Assembly (NCBI RefSeq): GCF_001011035.1
Contig: NZ_CP011492.1
Coordinates: forward strand, 4,695,001 to 4,759,000
DNA: 64,000 nucleotides
Direction of reading: 5' to 3'
Origin: Streptomyces sp. CNQ-509
GTDB taxonomy: Bacteria; Actinomycetota; Actinomycetes; Streptomycetales; Streptomycetaceae
In this document: positions 1 through 12,259 of the stretch, in pieces
Layout of the letters: each line of letters starts with the position of its first letter
Numbering within the stretch: position 1 is the first letter of the stretch
Made by a program: the position numbers and the translations under genes
The notes under the pieces: generated by a model
Seen by the model: only the letters and a program-made list of their open reading frames with translations
Told to the model about the DNA's origin: nothing
The model's database searches: none

Positions 1-2733
<2,733 letters not shown>

Positions 2734-2828
2734 TAGCTGCTTGCGTCCACTGTGCGGGTTCTGAAACAACAACCCGCCCACACGATCTGTACCGGTCTGG
2801 TACGGGGTGTGGGGGATAGTTTCATAGT

Positions 2829-2947
2829 GTTTCGGTGGTCATAGCGTTGGGGAAACGCCCGGTCTCATTCCGAACCCGGAAGCTAAGCCCGACCGCGCCG
2901 ATGGTACTGCATGGGGGACCGTGTGGGAGAGTAGGTCACCGCCGAAC
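2829..2947 (+). rRNA. 5S ribosomal RNA
   Basis: Begins GTTTCGGTGGTCATAGCG and ends near GTCACCGCCGAAC, about 119 nt, the typical actinomycete 5S. The roughly 95-nt spacer after 23S (2734-2828) holds no tRNA. Boundaries may be off by a base or two. Confidence 0.97.
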
Positions 2948-2961
2948 AATTCGTCATGAGA

Positions 2962-2989
2962 GCCGTCCCGAACGCTTCGGGGCGGCTTT
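2962..2989 (+). terminator. rRNA operon terminator hairpin
   Basis: An 11-bp stem (GCCGTCCCGAA with TTCGGGGCGGC, one G-U pair) around a CGC loop, followed by TTT, sits 14 nt after 5S. It is the evident Rho-independent end of the rrn operon. It finishes only 20 nt before the acuC start codon. Confidence 0.85.
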
Positions 2990-3009
2990 CGTGCGTTACG
3001 GTGGCCGAT

Positions 3010-4179
3010 ATGAGCGGCCGCGCGCACCTGATGTGGGACCAGGCAGTCACCGCGTACGACTTCGGTCCTGAACACCCCATGGATCCCGTTCGGTTGGTGC
3101 TGACCATGCGCCTCGTCGAGGAACTGGGGATCGACAAGGCCGTCGACGTCGTTGCCGCGCCCGCCGCCGGCGAGTCCACGTTGCGGCTCGTGCACCGGCA
3201 GGACTACATCGACGCCGTGCGGCGGGCCTCCGAGGCGCCGGCGGAAGCGGATCCCTCCTACGGGCTCGGGACCGTCGACGATCCGGCGTTCGCGGGGATG
3301 CACGAGGCGTCGGCGTTGATCGCCGGGCAGTCCGTGGCGGCGGCGGAGGCCGTGTGGGACGGGCGGGCGGTGCACGCCGTGAACTTCGCCGGGGGGCTTC
3401 ATCATGCGATGCCCGGTGCCGCTTCGGGGTTCTGCGTCTACAACGACGCGGCGCTGGCCATCGCGCGGCTGCTGGAGTTGGGCGTAGAGCGGGTGGCGTA
3501 CGTGGATGTGGACGTGCACCACGGCGACGGCGTACAGGCGGCGTTCTGGGATGACCCGCGGGTGCTGACCATCTCCGTCCACGAGCACCCCAGCACGCTC
3601 TTCCCCCAGACCGGCTGGCCGGAGGAGACCGGTGGGTCCGGGGCCGAGGGGCAGGCGGTGAACGTCGCGCTGCCGGCCGGGACCGGGGACGCGGGGTGGC
3701 TGCGGGCGTTCCACGCCGTCGTGCCGGAGCTGCTGGCGTCGTGGGGGCCCCAGGTGCTCGTGTCGCAGCACGGGGCCGACACGCACGCCGAGGATCCTCT
3801 GGCGCACCTCGCCGTCAGCCTGGACGCGCAGCGTGCGGTGATGGAGACGTGTCACGCCCTGGCGCACGCGCACGCGGACGGGCGCTGGCTGGCGCTCGGC
3901 GGGGGCGGGTACGCGGTCGTGGACGTCGTTCCGCGCTCCTGGGCGCATCTCTGCGCCATCTCCGCCGGCCACCCCGTTCTTCCGGCTACGGAGGTCCCCG
4001 AGAGCTGGCGGGCCGAGGCGCTGCGGCGGACCGGGCAGCAGGCCCCGTACCGGATGACCGACGGGCGTGACGCCTCCTGGGCGGACTGGGACGCGGGGTA
4101 CGACCCGGGCTCGCCTCTGGATCGTGCGGTGCGTGCCGCGCGGCGGACGGCGTTCCCCGCCCACGGGCTGCTGCCCTGA
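3010..4179 (+). CDS. AcuC-like acetoin utilization / histone deacetylase-family protein
   Basis: A 389-aa zinc-dependent deacetylase of the class I/II histone deacetylase fold, AcuC subfamily; AcuC of Bacillus deacetylates acetyl-CoA synthetase. Visible family motifs are VDVDVHHGDG (metal-binding Asp/His), the earlier HHAMPG and the late LALGGGGY. The ATG at 3010 (MSGRAHLMWD) matches how family members begin. An in-frame ATG at 2956 would place the rrn terminator inside the gene and is rejected. A TACGGT -10-like box at 2997-3002 lies 7 nt upstream of the ATG, so the message could be leaderless. The physiological substrate is not shown by sequence. Confidence 0.9.
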   Translation: MSGRAHLMWDQAVTAYDFGPEHPMDPVRLVLTMRLVEELGIDKAVDVVAAPAAGESTLRLVHRQDYIDAVRRASEAPAEADPSYGLGTVDDPAFAGMHEASALIAGQSVAAAEAVWDGRAVHAVNFAGGLHHAMPGAASGFCVYNDAALAIARLLELGVERVAYVDVDVHHGDGVQAAFWDDPRVLTISVHEHPSTLFPQTGWPEETGGSGAEGQAVNVALPAGTGDAGWLRAFHAVVPELLASWGPQVLVSQHGADTHAEDPLAHLAVSLDAQRAVMETCHALAHAHADGRWLALGGGGYAVVDVVPRSWAHLCAISAGHPVLPATEVPESWRAEALRRTGQQAPYRMTDGRDASWADWDAGYDPGSPLDRAVRAARRTAFPAHGLLP

Positions 4180-4266
4180 AGGAGCCGGCCCCGCCGCGGC
4201 TTTCTTGTGGGCGAAATAGTCGGGAAGCCGCCCGTTCCGCCCGTAAGGGCGGCCAGAGTGGGGCGG

Positions 4267-5085
4267 GTGTTGACCGACGCACCCTTGTTGCGTAGGCATC
4301 TGCTGGCGACGGGCATCGCCGGGCCGGTGGCGACGAGCCGCGACAAGAGCCTCCGCAGGTATCAGCAGTTCGCGGCCCGCGATCCCCGGGTGCTGCTCGG
4401 ACTGGAACCGGAACGCGATTGGTCGGTGGCCGAGTTGCTGCGGCTGATGGCGGAACGCTGCGGTACGAGCGGGGATCCGGGCCGGATCTCGGGCACCGAG
4501 GTCATCGATCCGGACCGTACGATCGACGCCCTGCACGCCTTCGCGAAGCGGCTGCGCGACGCCGCGCGCGACTGCGAGGCGGTGCTGTTCGGGACCGGGC
4601 ATCCCGACCGCCTCCTCGGCTTCTACGCCCTCTTGGCTGCGGGGCTCTCGGCGGCTGGGTGCGTTGTTCTCACCCCCGGTGAGGGCAGAGATGTCGACAT
4701 AACGACCCGATTCGGCGTACGCACATACCGGCTCAACTACCCCGGGTCCGTTGCCGTTCTGGGCGACCCGGGCCTCTCCGCCGGGCCCGCGACCAGGGGG
4801 GTCCATACTCACTCTCCGCTTCCCCTGCGTGCGGCACTCGGTGCCGCCGCGGCCGCGGGCGGGCCGCTGCCCGGGCTGGTGGTGGGGGACCACGGATGGG
4901 CCTGCGGGGCTGGTCAGTTGGGCATCGAGGCCATCGGTCTGGCGGACGCGGACGACCCGGCACTCTTCGTCGCCCAGGTGGAGGGTCAGGTGTCCGTCGT
5001 GGTGCCACTTGATGACTCTGTGCAACCGGACAGCTACGGGCCGGTGGCGGACTATGTGCTCAAACACGCCCGTCTGTCACTGTAG
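4267..5085 (+). CDS. phosphatase-like protein, Streptomyces-conserved family
   Basis: A protein of about 272 aa resembling the actinomycete family annotated simply as 'phosphatase'. Recognisable segments are VATSRDKSLRRY near the N-terminus, LFGTGHPDRLLGFY in the middle and GDHGWACGAGQLGIEAIGLA near the end. The GTGHP and GDHGWACGAG segments are probably the functional core. No signal peptide or membrane segment is seen. I chose GTG 4267; an earlier in-frame GTG at 4207 exists, but a CCGCCC-GTAA-GGGCGG hairpin (4237-4252) lies between them and suggests that stretch is untranslated. The reaction is not established from sequence. Confidence 0.7.
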   Translation: MLTDAPLLRRHLLATGIAGPVATSRDKSLRRYQQFAARDPRVLLGLEPERDWSVAELLRLMAERCGTSGDPGRISGTEVIDPDRTIDALHAFAKRLRDAARDCEAVLFGTGHPDRLLGFYALLAAGLSAAGCVVLTPGEGRDVDITTRFGVRTYRLNYPGSVAVLGDPGLSAGPATRGVHTHSPLPLRAALGAAAAAGGPLPGLVVGDHGWACGAGQLGIEAIGLADADDPALFVAQVEGQVSVVVPLDDSVQPDSYGPVADYVLKHARLSL

Positions 5086-5213
5086 CCATGCGATCGCTAC
5101 TCCTCTTCCCCACTTGCATCACCCGCCCCTAATCTGGGGAGGAGCGCGCATGCGAGGAGGAGGCACCGGAGGGGAAGCCGGTGTCCGTCATGTGCGGAAG
5201 GTTCAGGTGTGTC

Positions 5214-5423
5214 ATGGCTGCAAGCGATAAGCCTCTCAACGAGGTTGTGTTCCTGACCGTGGCTGAAGTAGCCGCGGTGATGCGAGTGTCCAAGATGACC
5301 GTGTACCGATTGGTGCACAGCGGCCATCTGCCGGCGATCCGGGTGGGGAGGTCGTTCCGGGTACCGGAGCAGGCGGTGCACGAATACCTCCGCGAGTCGT
5401 ATGTGGGGGTGGAGTCTGCCTGA
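5214..5423 (+). CDS. small excisionase-type helix-turn-helix DNA-binding protein
   Basis: A 69-aa protein that is nearly all a MerR/excisionase-like winged HTH: FLTVAEVAAVMRVSKMTVYR (helices 1 and 2), then LVHSGHLPAIRVGRSFRVP (wing) and a short C-terminal helix. It has the single-domain architecture of BldC-like regulators, which bind DNA as head-to-tail oligomers on direct repeats. Start at ATG 5214 (MAASDKPLNE) is chosen by similarity to remembered Streptomyces homologues; in-frame ATGs at 5181 and 5190 would add up to 11 residues. It precedes the bS22 gene. Its targets are unknown. Confidence 0.85.
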   Translation: MAASDKPLNEVVFLTVAEVAAVMRVSKMTVYRLVHSGHLPAIRVGRSFRVPEQAVHEYLRESYVGVESA

Positions 5424-5548
5424 CGGGTCCGAGCGGTTGCGCACCCTCGATTACGTCAATCCAGTTCGCCCGGGTAGGCTTGGGCCCCTGTAAGACGTGT
5501 GGGCCCTTGCCCGCCCACCCCGACGGAGAGAAGTGAGCGAGGGTACCC

Positions 5549-5647
5549 GTGGGCTCTGTGATCAAGAAGCGGCGTAAGCGGATGGCGAAGAAGAAGCACC
5601 GCAAGCTGCTGAAGCGCACGCGAGTGCAGCGCCGCAACAAGAAGTAG
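5549..5647 (+). CDS. small ribosomal protein bS22 (AURKAIP1/COX24 domain)
   Basis: A 32-aa extremely basic protein starting GTG at 5549 ([20 protein letters not shown]). It matches the AURKAIP1/COX24 domain protein now known as actinobacterial ribosomal protein bS22 (mycobacteria, Streptomyces), which sits in the small subunit near the decoding region. The motif [19 protein letters not shown] is diagnostic. The gene is followed after 18 nt by a long terminator hairpin, so it is probably the last gene of its transcript. Confidence 0.95.
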   Translation: MGSVIKKRRKRMAKKKHRKLLKRTRVQRRNKK

Positions 5648-5665
5648 CGGTAGCCCGCACCCGTT

Positions 5666-5703
5666 CCGCCGTCCATCCGCCTTTCCCGGCGGGTGGGCGG
5701 CGG
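5666..5703 (+). terminator. 16-bp terminator hairpin after bS22
   Basis: Left arm CCGCCGTCCATCCGCC (5666-5681) pairs fully, with two G-U pairs, to GGCGGGTGGGCGGCGG (5688-5703) around TTTCCC. There is no U-tract, which is common in streptomycetes. It separates bS22 from the epimerase gene. Confidence 0.75.
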
Positions 5704-5785
5704 TTGTGCGTGGTGGCGCGTTGTCCTGCGTATACGGTGGGGCGATCGCGCGTACGGGCAGGCAAGGAGAGGAAGGCGAAGGCCA

Positions 5786-6866
5786 GTGGGCAGAACCGTG
5801 CTCGTCACCGGCGTCGCCCGCCCCCTCGTCGGGCGCCTGGTCCGCCGGCTCATGCGGGAGCCGGACGTCGATCGCGTCGTCGGCGTCGACGCCAGGGCGC
5901 CCGAGCACCAGCTCGGCGGCGCCGACTTCGTACCGGCGGACATCCGCCACCCCGTGCTCGCCCGGATCCTCGTCGAGCACCGCGTCGACACCGTGATGCA
6001 CATGGACGTCACCGGCACCCCGCTCACCCGCGGCGGCCGGGGGGCGGTCAAGGAGAACAACGTCATCGGGTCCATGCACCTGCTCGGCGCCTGCCAGCAG
6101 GCGCCGCGCGTGCGGCGGCTCGTCGTCAAGTCCACCACCAGCGTCTACGGCTCCGCGCCCCGCGACCCCGCCGTGTTCACCGAGAGCACGCCGCCCAAGG
6201 CGCTGCCCAGCGGCGGCTTCGCCAAGGACGCGGTGGAGGTCGAGGGGTACGTGCGCGGGTTCGCCCGGCGCCGCCCGGACGTCGCCGTGTGCGTGCTGCG
6301 GTTCGCCAACATCCTCGGCCCGCGCGTGGACACGCCGCTCGCCGAGTATCTGGCGCTGCCCGCCCTGCCCACGGTCCTCGGCTACGACCCGCGGCTGCAG
6401 TTCGTGCACGAGGACGACGTCATCGAGGTGCTGCTGCTCGCGGCCGGCGAGCCGCGCCGCGGCACGATCAACAGCGGCACGTTCAACATTGCCGGCGAGG
6501 GCGTGCTGCTGCTCTCCCAGGCCGCCCGCCGGCTCGGCCGTCCCACGGTCCCGGTGCCGCTGCCCGCGGTGACGTGGGTCGGCTCGGCGCTGCGGTCCGC
6601 GGGCATGACGGACTTCTCGCCGGAGCAGATCCGGCTGCTGACCCACGGGCGGGTCGTGGAGACGACGCAGATGCGTGAACTGCTGGGCTTCACGCCGGAG
6701 TACTCGACGGCGGAGGCGTTCGCCGACTTCGCCGCCGGGCGGGCGGCGGGGCTGCTGCCGCCGCGTGAGGTGCGGCGGGCCGTCGACGCGGTCGGCGAGC
6801 TGCTGGGGCTGCCGGGGACGCGGACCCCGGCGCAGGGGGACGGAGTTGCGAAGGAGTCGGTGCCCG

Positions 6867-6874
<8 letters not shown>
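5786..6874 (+). CDS. NAD-dependent epimerase/dehydratase (extended SDR)
   Basis: A 362-aa extended short-chain dehydrogenase. The N-terminus reads VGRTVLVTGVARPLVGRLVR, the Rossmann glycine motif in a somewhat altered form (TGVARPLVG rather than TGGxGxxG). KSTTSVYG holds the catalytic Ser/Thr. The usual Tyr-x-x-x-Lys is not obvious: the segment FAKDAVEVEGYVRGFARRRP occupies its place, so catalysis may be altered. GTG 5786 is preceded by a purine-rich site (GGAGAGGAAGG). The stop overlaps the next gene by 8 nt, so the two are translationally coupled; the pairing with an acyltransferase suggests a role in lipid or cell-envelope metabolism. The substrate is unknown. Confidence 0.85.
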
Positions 6875-8033
<1,159 letters not shown>

Positions 8034-8065
8034 CCCGTCACCGCTGCTCCGCCCGCTTCGCGTCC

Positions 8066-9271
8066 CTACTCCTCCTCGCCGATGTCGAGGCCCAGGTCGG
8101 GCAGCGGCAGCAGCGGCGGGAGGGTGATCTCGGGCTCCCTGGGCGGCTGCTCGGTAGGCGAGGTGCTGCTGTCGCCGGTCTCCTGGCCGCCAGTCTCGTC
8201 CCCGTCGGGCAGCACACCGCCGACGAGGCCGTCCTCGCCGACCAGCCCGTCCTCCTCGGTGGTGCTGGGCTTCGGCTCGCCGTCCTCGCCGACCTCGCCG
8301 TCGGCGGTGGCCGTGGACGACGGGGCGGGCTCGGCCTCGTCGGTGTCGGTGTGGCCGCCGCCGGTGCTCGCGGTGCCCGGCGCGCCGCCGCTGGGGGAGG
8401 TGTCGTCCTCGGGTCCGGGCAGCAGCGACGACAGCGGGGCTACGTCCTGCTTTATGGCGTCGAAGATTGAGCTGACCTCGTCGCCCAGGTCGCCCAGCTC
8501 GGGGGGAAGCCGCTCGCGCAACTGCTGCCAACTGCGCTCGTTCTTCTGCGAGAAGGCGGAGAGGGTCTGCATGGGGCCGAGCGAGCCGTCGTCGTCGTAC
8601 GCGCCGCGCAGCAGCTTGCGGCCTTCGCCGGCATCGTGCCGTACGTTGTCGAGGGCTTCGCGGACCTCGCCCATCGACTCCGCGTCGAGGTCGCCGGCGC
8701 GGCCGCGCTCCATCAGGCGCCGCGCCTCGTTCAGCCGCGTGCTGGCCTGGTCGAGGTAGATCCGGCCGCGCTCGGTGTCGCCGTCGGCCATGCCGCGGCG
8801 CAGGTCCTCCATGCCGCGCTTGAGGCCGTAGAGGGTGTCGCCCGGGAGTGCGTCGGAGCTGACCGCGGCGGCGGCGCTGAACGCGCCGGCGGCGACGCCG
8901 ACACCGGCGCTGCCGATGGCCACGCCGCGGGAGAGGCGGGAGTGCGGGCGCAGCCGGGACAGCGGTCCCGCCGCGCGGTGGGCGCCACGCTTGCGGGGCG
9001 CGGGGATCAGCGGGGCTTCGGTGCTCTCCGCGGTGTCCGTGTCCTCGGCGAGCATTGCCTCCATGGCGGCGATGAGCTGGGTCCGCTGGACGGTCTTGAC
9101 CTCGGGGTCGAGGGTGGGCCCCGGCACCGAGGCGAGCCGTCCCGCCAGGCCCAGCAGCCGTGCTTGCTCGGGATCTGCCGCAAGCGCTTCCGCCTGCTGC
9201 GCCCGAGACTCCTCATCAAGGGCCTGGGCGAAGGCGTTCGCCCGTCGGTGTGCCGATACGGATCCGATCAC
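8066..9271 (-). CDS. rsbN: RsbN-like anti-sigma factor for BldN (DUF5667 membrane protein)
   Basis: A 401-aa protein encoded directly after bldN on the same strand. Residues 1-110 are cytoplasmic and helical (LDEESRAQQAEALAADPEQA); one transmembrane stretch lies near 117-138; the outer part begins with DALPGDTLYGLKRGMEDLRR, a DUF5667-type helical segment, then a long acidic Ser/Thr/Pro/Gly-rich tail. In Streptomyces venezuelae RsbN is the cognate anti-sigma of BldN and is encoded immediately downstream of it; the assignment rests on that synteny plus the architecture. GTG 9271 has a strong AGGAGGTG site. There are 240 nt between bldN and this gene, so it may have its own promoter. Confidence 0.88.
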   Translation of the reverse strand: MIGSVSAHRRANAFAQALDEESRAQQAEALAADPEQARLLGLAGRLASVPGPTLDPEVKTVQRTQLIAAMEAMLAEDTDTAESTEAPLIPAPRKRGAHRAAGPLSRLRPHSRLSRGVAIGSAGVGVAAGAFSAAAAVSSDALPGDTLYGLKRGMEDLRRGMADGDTERGRIYLDQASTRLNEARRLMERGRAGDLDAESMGEVREALDNVRHDAGEGRKLLRGAYDDDGSLGPMQTLSAFSQKNERSWQQLRERLPPELGDLGDEVSSIFDAIKQDVAPLSSLLPGPEDDTSPSGGAPGTASTGGGHTDTDEAEPAPSSTATADGEVGEDGEPKPSTTEEDGLVGEDGLVGGVLPDGDETGGQETGDSSTSPTEQPPREPEITLPPLLPLPDLGLDIGEEE

Positions 9272-9511
9272 GGGCGGCACCTCCTGTCGACTCGGGGTCT
9301 CTGTGTGGGACTCCCTATCCCGCCCGCATAGTTGTACTCCTTGACCCATTTCACCCGAAGGGGTGAGCCAGGGTGGACAACTCGCGACCGAAGAAGCCCT
9401 GCTACCCGCTCAACGACGGGCAGGGCAGTCGGGTTACGCGGTGGCGTTGATACTACTTCGGCGGGCGCGGACGCCCCGGGTATCGGAAGAGTCAAGGGAG
9501 ATCGCTTCCCG

Positions 9512-10318
9512 TCAGCGGGCGTCGTCCGGCAGCAGCCGGGCCAGGGTGCGCACCGCCCGGTACTGCAGGGTCTTGATCGCGCCTTCGTTCTTGCCCATCA
9601 CCTTGGCGGTCTCGGCCACCGACAGCCCCTGGAGGAAGCGGAGGGTCACGCACTCCTGCTGCTGGGGGTTGAGCTTGCGGACGGTCTCCAGCAGCGCGGT
9701 GTTGGAGAGCGACTCCAGCACGGAGTCCTCGGGGCTGCGCTCGGTCTCGCTGGGGTCGAGCATCTCGCCGGTGGTGACCTCCAGCCGGAACCGGCTGGAC
9801 TTGAAGTGGTCCGCCACGAGGTTGCGCGCGATCGTCACCAGCCAGGCGCCGAAGTCGCGGCCCTGCCAGGTGAACGTGCCGATCCGGCGCAGCGCGCGCA
9901 GGAAGGTTTCCGAGGTGAGGTCCTCGGCCGTCGCCCGGCCGCCGACGCGGTAGTAGATGTAGCGGTAGACGGTGTCGGCGTACTGGTCGTAGAGCCGGCC
10001 GAACGCCTCGGTCTCGCCGGACTGGGCGCGCTCGACCAGGTCCATCATCCGGCGGCTGTCGCCGGTCGAGGGCTGCGGCTGCCTGGTCTGCCTGCCGCTG
10101 CGCTCGCGGGTGCCCGCGCCGCCGGCCTGCCGGCGTCTGCTGCCGACGGCGGCGCTGCCGTCGGTGAGGGCGTAGGCGGGGCCCGCGACCGGGCCGGCGG
10201 CGGGACTCGCGGCGGGGCCGGCGACGGCCAGGGCGGGCGAGAAGAGGCGCAGTTGCTCGATCACCTGCGCGCGCAGCGTAGCCAGACCTGAGGCGTCAAC
10301 CCCGACGGATGAGTACAC
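9512..10318 (-). CDS. bldN: developmental ECF sigma factor BldN
   Basis: A 268-aa ECF sigma factor. After a non-conserved N-terminal extension of about 88 residues come region 2 (YDQYADTVYRYIYYRVGG, then DLTSETFLRALRRI) and region 4 (LNPQQQECVTLRFLQGLS through GAIKTLQYRAVRTLARLL). In Streptomyces coelicolor BldN is made as a pro-protein with such an extension and directs chaplin and rodlin genes for aerial hyphae formation. GTG 10318 (VYSSVGVDASGLATLR) is preferred because that sequence is the conserved N-terminus and GGGAG precedes it; an in-frame GTG at 10390 would add 24 residues. It is probably held inactive at the membrane by RsbN. Confidence 0.93.
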   Translation of the reverse strand: MYSSVGVDASGLATLRAQVIEQLRLFSPALAVAGPAASPAAGPVAGPAYALTDGSAAVGSRRRQAGGAGTRERSGRQTRQPQPSTGDSRRMMDLVERAQSGETEAFGRLYDQYADTVYRYIYYRVGGRATAEDLTSETFLRALRRIGTFTWQGRDFGAWLVTIARNLVADHFKSSRFRLEVTTGEMLDPSETERSPEDSVLESLSNTALLETVRKLNPQQQECVTLRFLQGLSVAETAKVMGKNEGAIKTLQYRAVRTLARLLPDDAR

Positions 10319-10655
10319 GGGACTCCCAGAGGCAGTGCTTCCATCACGTTCAGTGCGGGACCGTTGACCGGCGTAGGTATGCGCGGGCACCGGATTGCGT
10401 CTGAGGAGAATAACGCTTCGTGTCGGGCGCGCTACCTCCAGTTGCTCAAATCACCGTTTCCGTCCGATCTGTAGCGTATTGGCGACTCCTCAAGTATCAG
10501 CCGCCGGATTGAGTTTGATCGGTAAGTGACACGAACTGCCTGGTTCATGGGCGTGTTGTGTGTTTCCCGGAGGAATCGGTCACGGGTGCGCTGCCGGTGA
10601 CCTGTTGACCGCGGGGCCGGGGACGCCGGCCGGGGCGTGGACACGCGGGCTCGAT
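10319..10655 (-). other. bldN upstream region, no gene
   Basis: A stretch of 337 nt between the HAD hydrolase stop and the chosen bldN start, expected to hold the bldN promoter and 5' leader. I see an AGTGACAC sequence (plus strand 10525-10532) that partly resembles a BldD half-site, and several TATC/TAGC A+T-richer patches, but no site I would call with confidence. bldN is a known BldD target in S. coelicolor, so regulation from here is expected. Confidence 0.4.
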
Positions 10656-11627
10656 TCAGCGTCGGCGGCGCTGCAGTGCGGCCGCCGCGGCCGCGCCGCC
10701 GGCCACCGCGCCGACGCCCGCCGCGGCCGGGATGCCGACCTTCGCCGCCTTGCGGCCCGTACGGTAGTCGCGCAGCCGCCATCCGTGTTCGCGCGCGTGC
10801 TTGCGCAGTCGCGCGTCGGGGTTGATCGCGTACGGATGGCCGACGAGGGAGAGCATCGGGATGTCGTTGGCCGAATCGCTGTACGCGGCGCAGCGCGACA
10901 GCTCCAGCGTCTCGGCGGCGGCGAGGGCCCGTACCGCCTCGGCCTTGGCGGGGCCGTGCAGCACCTCGCCGACGAGCCGCCCGGTGTAGACGCCGCCGAC
11001 GGACTCCGCGACCGTGCCGAGCGCGCCGGTCAGGCCGAGCCGGCGGGCGATGATCGTCGCGGTCTCGACGGGGGCGGCGGTGACGAGCCACACCTTCTGG
11101 CCGGCGTCGAGGTGCGCCTGCGCCAGCGCGCGGGTGCCGGGCCAGATGCGCTCGGCCATGTACTCGTCGTAGATCTCCTCGCCCATCTCCATGAGATCGG
11201 CGACGCGATGGCCCTGCACGATGGAGAGCGCGCTGGACTGCGCGTCCTCCATGTGTCCCGAGTGCTCGGCGCCGGCGAGGCGGAAGTACGCCTGCTGCCA
11301 GGCGAACCGGGCGAGATCGCGGGTGCGGAAGAACTTGCGCTTGTAGAGCCCGCGGCCGAAGTGGTAGAGCGCGGCGCCCTGCATGATCGTGTTGTCGAGG
11401 TCGAAGAAGGCCGCCGCGTGCACGTCGCCGTGGACGGGGAAGTCCGGTTCCTCGTCCTCTTTCGCCGCCTTCGCTCCGGCGTCCGCCGTGACGTCCCCCC
11501 CGCGCGCGGCTTCCGCGTGCTCCAGCTCCTGTGACGTCTTGCGTGCCGCCTCGGCCGCGGCCTCGCCGGCCGCGACGCTGCGCGCGGTCGCGCGGCGTCT
11601 GCGGCTGAGCCATCCGAATGCGGCCAT
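10656..11627 (-). CDS. HAD-IB family hydrolase (SerB-like phosphatase)
   Basis: A 323-aa haloacid dehalogenase-superfamily subfamily IB protein. Motif I is [11 protein letters not shown] with the nucleophilic Asp and the +2 Asp; motif II is VWLVTAAP; motif III and IV region is [13 protein letters not shown] then [12 protein letters not shown]. The N-terminal 70 residues are basic then acidic linker, and the C-terminus has an Ala/Gly-rich hydrophobic stretch ([20 protein letters not shown]) ending RRRR, which could be a membrane anchor. ATG 11627 gives [15 protein letters not shown] 11639 is an alternative. The substrate, a small phosphomonoester or phospholipid, is not evident. It lies divergently from the glutaredoxin gene. 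Confidence 0.86.
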   Translation of the reverse strand: MAAFGWLSRRRRATARSVAAGEAAAEAARKTSQELEHAEAARGGDVTADAGAKAAKEDEEPDFPVHGDVHAAAFFDLDNTIMQGAALYHFGRGLYKRKFFRTRDLARFAWQQAYFRLAGAEHSGHMEDAQSSALSIVQGHRVADLMEMGEEIYDEYMAERIWPGTRALAQAHLDAGQKVWLVTAAPVETATIIARRLGLTGALGTVAESVGGVYTGRLVGEVLHGPAKAEAVRALAAAETLELSRCAAYSDSANDIPMLSLVGHPYAINPDARLRKHAREHGWRLRDYRTGRKAAKVGIPAAAGVGAVAGGAAAAAALQRRRR

Positions 11628-11831
11628 GCCGATGAGCATAACGGCGCGAGGCGGGCCAACCAGTGTCGAGGGGCTGGGCCTCCGCGGACGCGCGCGTGAA
11701 CTCCCGGGTGATTCCTGCCCGTCTCTGTACGCACCTTGCCCGGCTCCTTTCGTTGTGTGCCCGCTCTCTGTCCTGTTCTGCTCGCTTACGGGCGGCTCCG
11801 GATGCCCGTGGGGGACGGCACAATCGATGGC

Positions 11832-12116
11832 ATGAGCCTGTTGCGACGTAAGAGCACCGCCTCCGCGCCCGCCCCCGCCGACCGGACCGTGACCCTCATC
11901 GGCAAGCCCGGCTGCCACCTGTGCGACGAGGCGCGCGAGGTGGTCGTCTCCGTCTGCGCGGAGCTGGGCGCCGGCTGGGAGGAGCGGGACATCACGCGGG
12001 ACGAGGAACTGTACCGGCGCTACTGGGAGCAGATCCCGGTGGTCCTCGTGGACGGTGAGCAGCACGACTTCTGGCGGGTCGACCCGGAGAGGCTGCGGCG
12101 GGCGCTGCGGTCATGA
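11832..12116 (+). CDS. glutaredoxin-family thiol-disulfide protein
   Basis: A 94-aa thioredoxin-fold protein with a CxxC redox site, GKPGCHLC (Cys28, Cys31), a cis-Pro IPVVLVDG and a short C-terminal helix. Related Streptomyces proteins (DUF836/glutaredoxin-like) precede rex, as here. It probably reduces small disulfides or mycothiol mixed disulfides in the cytosol; the partner is unknown. ATG 11832 gives [11 protein letters not shown]. It ends 49 nt before the Rex operator, so it is upstream of, not inside, the rex-hem transcript. Confidence 0.85.
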   Translation: MSLLRRKSTASAPAPADRTVTLIGKPGCHLCDEAREVVVSVCAELGAGWEERDITRDEELYRRYWEQIPVVLVDGEQHDFWRVDPERLRRALRS

Positions 12117-12165
12117 CCCGCGGGGTGACGCCCGTCACTTTGCCCGGACAAAGCGGACACCATCT

Positions 12166-12194
12166 TTGTGCACGCGTTCACAAAGGCATAGCCT
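12166..12194 (+). promoter_or_regulatory. Rex operator overlapping the rex-hemACD promoter
   Basis: TTGTGCACGCGTTCACAA (12166-12183) matches the Rex operator consensus TTGTG-n8-CACAA exactly. Its first six bases (TTGTGC) serve as a -35 with a 17-bp spacer to the -10 TAGCCT (12189-12194). Rex bound here would directly block RNA polymerase until NADH rises and releases it. This is the arrangement known for Streptomyces coelicolor rex. Confidence 0.93.
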
Positions 12195-12259
12195 GCTCTC
12201 ATCAGTGCGGTTTCGCCCCGGCGGGCCGTACGCGGCACCGCGCTAGCGTCAGGAGCACT

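Noticed and set aside
2835-5067. Long frames on the minus strand across acuC and the phosphatase
   Set aside because: Shadow of plus-strand genes; composition is Pro/Arg-rich without domains.
10525-10532. BldD-binding site before bldN
   Set aside because: Only AGTGACAC resembles a half-site; the second half is absent, so I did not list a site.
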